Shown here: one piece after another, positions 8,372 to 10,484 of the stretch | How positions within the stretch are numbered: the first letter of the stretch is position 1 | Layout: each line of letters starts with the position of its first letter | NCBI GenBank assembly: GCA_031274845.1 | Contig: JAISPN010000085.1 | Coordinates: 1-10,484, forward strand | DNA: 10,484 nt | From: Acidobacteriaceae bacterium | Lineage (GTDB): Bacteria; Acidobacteriota; Vicinamibacteria; Vicinamibacterales; CAVVIG01 | Direction of reading: 5' to 3' | Position numbers and translations under genes: made by a program | Notes under the pieces: model-generated | What the model was told of the DNA's origin: nothing | Database searches by the model: none | What the model saw: the letters and a program-made list of their open reading frames with translations, nothing else

Positions 8372-8905
8372 GATCTCGCGTTCGAAGATATTCGCGGGCG
8401 TGAAGCCGAGATGCTGCGCGCAGAGGTGACCGTCGCGGCTGACGAGGACCGACGTCGGCAGCCCTTCGATGGGACCGTACGCCTGTTCGAGATCGGTGCG
8501 ATCGTTTGCGTCGAGAATCGGATAGTTCATTTTGTACTGCTCGGCAAACGGCGGAACATGGCTCGCCTCGTCCATGCTGAGCAGCCCGACGATCTCGAAG
8601 CCCATGTCGCGGTACTTGTCGTAGAGCGTGACGAAGCTCGGGATCTCCGCCTTGCACGGATCGCACCACGTCGCCCAGAAGTCGATCAGCAACACCTTGC
8701 CGGCGTACTGCCGAAGATTGTGTTCGACGCCGGACAAATCCTTGACGCGAAAGTTGAGATCGACCGGCTTTGCGTCGACAGGGCACGCGGCGCTCACGGC
8801 AGAGGCAGGAGGCGCCGGCGCGGTATGAAACGCCACGAACAGGCCGAAGGCGATGAGCGCCACCAATCCGCCCGTAAATCCCGCGACGACACCGATACGC
8901 GTCAT
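8351..8905 (-). CDS. Membrane-anchored TlpA/ResA-like thioredoxin-fold protein
   Basis: Likely extracytoplasmic thiol-disulfide oxidoreductase that reduces disulfides in exported proteins or in apocytochrome c. The 184-residue product has an N-terminal hydrophobic segment (about 5-26) acting as signal anchor, an Ala/Pro-rich linker, then a thioredoxin fold. The active site is WATWCDPCK, with Cys81 and Cys84, Asp replacing the more usual Gly after the first Cys. The cis-proline is Pro150 in GLPTSVLV, and a TlpA-type central insert (YDKYRDMGFEIVGLLSMDE) is seen in place. Cys41 lies before the domain and one more Cys near the C-terminus. I chose the ATG at 8903-8905, as it puts the hydrophobic segment right at the N-terminus; the frame is open to an ATG at 8975-8977, which would overlap the upstream gene and add a polar extension. 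It is the last gene of the minus-strand unit, 25 nt after the phosphodiesterase. The substrate is unknown. Confidence 0.88.
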   Translation of the reverse strand: MTRIGVVAGFTGGLVALIAFGLFVAFHTAPAPPASAVSAACPVDAKPVDLNFRVKDLSGVEHNLRQYAGKVLLIDFWATWCDPCKAEIPSFVTLYDKYRDMGFEIVGLLSMDEASHVPPFAEQYKMNYPILDANDRTDLEQAYGPIEGLPTSVLVSRDGHLCAQHLGFTPANIFEREIATLLAQ

Positions 8906-8930
8906 GACGTTCGTTCTGCCTCGCTGGTGA

Positions 8931-9680
8931 TTATGTCTCGACCTTGTGGCTTTGGTGCGCGCGCACGATTGGACCAATCAGATCGGGACGATCGGTAATC
9001 AGCGCGTCGACGCCCCACGACAGCAGACGCCGCGCCGCGTCTTCGTGATTGACCGTCCACACCTGCACACCGAGACCGGCGGCGTGCGCCGCGCGCACGA
9101 ATCGCGGCGAGACGACACGGATTGCGCCAGCCCGTTCCGGAACTTGAAAGCCGTGGTACGCGCACGCGCCAAACGGCCAGTGGACCCACGATCGGTACAA
9201 CGCCCAGCGCACTTCTTCGCGCGCCGCGCTGCAGGCGATCTCCGGCGCACGGCGGCGAATCGCGCGTAATGCCGTAACGCCGAACGCGCCAAGGCAGACG
9301 CGCGCCTCAGCCCGGCACTCACGCACGACCGACAGCGTGGCTTCAGCGAAACGCGCCTCGTCGACTTTCAGTTCAACGATGAGGCGAGGGACGTCGTAAC
9401 GTTCGAGCACGTCGCCGAGCGCAGGCACGCCCGCGTCACGAAGTTCCGCGGCGGTGTATGCCGATACCGCGCCTGAGAGCGGCGTCGTCCGTTCCAGCGT
9501 CGCGTCGTGATGGACGACGACCACACCGTCGCGCGAGAGACGCACGTCGAGCTCGAAACCGTCAACGCCGAGCTGTGTCGCGTGGTCAAATGCGGCGAGC
9601 GTGTTCTCGGGCGCAAGCCCGGCGCCACCGCGATGCGCGAACACCAACGGATGCGGTGAGGCAAAGAACGCGTGTCGCAT
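8931..9680 (-). CDS. Glycerophosphodiester phosphodiesterase
   Basis: Hydrolyses glycerophosphodiesters from phospholipid breakdown to glycerol-3-phosphate and an alcohol. The 249-residue protein is a GDPD TIM barrel: FAHRGG (His16, Arg17) near the N-terminus, PENTLAAF (24-31), the metal-binding ELDV (Glu43, Asp45), the catalytic HHD (His58), a mid-barrel VELK, and C-terminal VWTVN and WGVDALITDRPDL. All core residues are present and the length fits the short cytoplasmic bacterial class, such as UgpQ. No signal peptide is seen. The ATG at 9678-9680 was chosen because FAHRGG sits at the usual distance from it; the frame is open to 9878 but that part lies inside the upstream reductase gene. The ribosome binding site is poor. 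It lies 25 nt after the reductase gene and 25 nt before the TlpA-like gene, probably one transcript. Which diester it prefers is not visible. Confidence 0.93.
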   Translation of the reverse strand: MRHAFFASPHPLVFAHRGGAGLAPENTLAAFDHATQLGVDGFELDVRLSRDGVVVVHHDATLERTTPLSGAVSAYTAAELRDAGVPALGDVLERYDVPRLIVELKVDEARFAEATLSVVRECRAEARVCLGAFGVTALRAIRRRAPEIACSAAREEVRWALYRSWVHWPFGACAYHGFQVPERAGAIRVVSPRFVRAAHAAGLGVQVWTVNHEDAARRLLSWGVDALITDRPDLIGPIVRAHQSHKVET

Positions 9681-9690
9681 GAATCGAAGG

Positions 9691-9705
9691 CGCGCGCGGC
9701 GCGCG
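9691..9705. repeat. Short perfect inverted repeat between the reductase and phosphodiesterase genes
   Basis: CGCGCG (9691-9696) and CGCGCG (9700-9705) flank a CGG spacer, forming a possible 6-bp GC stem with a three-base loop. It fills most of the 25-nt gap just after the reductase stop. There is no T-run, so it is not a classical terminator; it could reduce read-through or simply reflect local GC bias. Confidence 0.35.
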
Positions 9706-10484
9706 TCACCGGCGGGCGGCGACGCGTCTTGAAATTTCCTCGATGATCGTCTGGCCGTGGAAGCGGCCATTCTCGATGAAGACCGTGCCGGTATCCGCGC
9801 CAGCCAGCGCGCCGCCGGCGACGAACAGGCCGCGGACGTTGGTCTCGAAGGTGCGCGGATCGTGAATGGGCGCGTCACGCTCGTCCAGCGCGATACCGGC
9901 GGCGGTCATCAACGCGGAGTCGGCGCGATAGCCGGTCAGCAGAAACACGGTGTCCGCGGGCAGTTCGCGCGTCGGCGCGGCGCCATGCTCCGGAATCCCC
10001 TCCGACACGATGACGGCGGTGGGCGTAATTTCAGTGACGGTCGTGTTGAACAACCCGGCGATCGATCCTTCCTTGATCCGGTTGTCGATGTCGGGACGCA
10101 CCCAGTATTTGATCGTCGATTTGAGTTCCGGCCAGCGGTGGACGAGCGTCACCTGCGCGCCCGCGCGATAGAGTTCGAGCGCCGCTTCCGCCGCGGAGTT
10201 GCCGCCGCCGACGACGACCACCCGCTGGCGGTAGTACGCGTGCGGCTCCGCCTGATAGTGGTGCACGTGTGGCAGATCCTCGCCGGGCACGTGCAGCAGA
10301 TTGGGATGGTCGTAGTAGCCGATGGCAAACACGACATGGCGGGCGTAGCGCACGCGGCGGATACCGGACGGTCCCGCCGCGCGTGTCTCGACAGCAAACA
10401 CCGGATCAGCGTCCGCGCCCGAGACGTTGTCGTCGCGCGTCACCGACAAGACACGCTCTTCGAGCGTGACGTCCAGTTTGTACG
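9706..10484 (-). CDS. YpdA-family FAD/NADPH-dependent disulfide reductase (putative bacillithiol disulfide reductase), N-terminus outside window
   Basis: Flavoprotein related to thioredoxin reductase. Characterised YpdA proteins of Firmicutes reduce oxidised bacillithiol with NADPH. About 258 C-terminal residues are visible, from the right edge to a TGA at 9706-9708; full-length members are roughly 320-330, so the first FAD motif and the conserved N-terminal Cys lie outside. Seen here are VFAIGYYDHPN, the NADPH-binding GGGNSAAEAAL (from 10209 downward), the family signature STIKYWVRPDIDNRIKEGSI, FLLTGYRAD, and the C-terminal FAD-contact segment LFVAGG followed by GTVFIENGRFHG. It has no CxxC redox motif in the visible part, which separates it from thioredoxin reductase and fits YpdA. 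It is the most upstream visible gene of the minus-strand unit with a GDPD and a TlpA-like thioredoxin. Whether the host makes bacillithiol cannot be seen here, so the substrate is an inference from family. Confidence 0.88.
   Translation of the reverse strand, partial: YKLDVTLEERVLSVTRDDNVSGADADPVFAVETRAAGPSGIRRVRYARHVVFAIGYYDHPNLLHVPGEDLPHVHHYQAEPHAYYRQRVVVVGGGNSAAEAALELYRAGAQVTLVHRWPELKSTIKYWVRPDIDNRIKEGSIAGLFNTTVTEITPTAVIVSEGIPEHGAAPTRELPADTVFLLTGYRADSALMTAAGIALDERDAPIHDPRTFETNVRGLFVAGGALAGADTGTVFIENGRFHGQTIIEEISRRVAARR

Noticed and set aside
8783..8785. Lipoprotein cleavage site at Cys41 of the TlpA-like protein
   Set aside because: The preceding residues (V-S-A-A) lack the hydrophobic -3 residue of a lipobox and the Cys lies some 14 residues beyond the hydrophobic segment, so a plain membrane anchor is more likely.
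8906..8977. Longer N-terminus for the TlpA-like protein, starting at 8977
   Set aside because: It would add 24 polar, charged residues ahead of the signal anchor and overlap the phosphodiesterase 3' end; the ATG at 8903-8905 places the hydrophobic segment correctly.
9681..9878. Longer N-terminus for the phosphodiesterase, starting at 9878
   Set aside because: The extension overlaps the conserved C-terminal FAD segment of the reductase gene, is Arg/Ser/Pro-rich, and would put the FAHRGG motif too far from the N-terminus.

Overview
This is a GC-rich, densely coded stretch of a bacterial chromosome with eight protein genes, two of them cut by the window edges. I see no RNA gene, insertion sequence, CRISPR array or phage gene. 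The gene mix suggests an aerobic Gram-negative of the Acidobacteriota (Vicinamibacteria-like) or a similar soil phylum: homodimeric AceE-type pyruvate dehydrogenase with a one-lipoyl E2, a secreted M13 peptidase, a family 5 uracil-DNA glycosylase and a YpdA-type reductase. The phylum is an inference from family content, not from a marker gene.

Left block (about 1-5485, minus strand): a pyruvate dehydrogenase operon transcribed aceE (E1), aceF (E2), lpdA (E3). Together these convert pyruvate, CoA and NAD+ to acetyl-CoA, CO2 and NADH. The lpdA 3' end runs off the left edge within a codon or so of its expected stop. The aceE reading frame is broken once, in a short CG-repeat near 3359-3370; both sides match AceE well and together give 890-891 residues, close to the usual length. 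This is either a sequencing or assembly error or a very recent mutation.

Middle block (5578-8315, plus strand): across a 92-bp divergent promoter region lies a secreted M13 zinc metallopeptidase (686 aa). Its last codons overlap the proposed GTG start of a family 5 uracil-DNA glycosylase (UDGb) with four Fe-S cysteines.

Right block (8351-10484, minus strand): a probable three-gene unit transcribed ypdA-like reductase (N-terminus off the right edge), glycerophosphodiester phosphodiesterase, and a membrane-anchored TlpA-like thioredoxin, with 25-nt gaps. The first and last genes both point to thiol redox handling. The unit converges on the glycosylase gene, with a small hairpin at the junction.

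I found no convincing undescribed system. The main points are the aceE frame break, the overlapping peptidase-glycosylase pair, and the reductase-thioredoxin neighbourhood.
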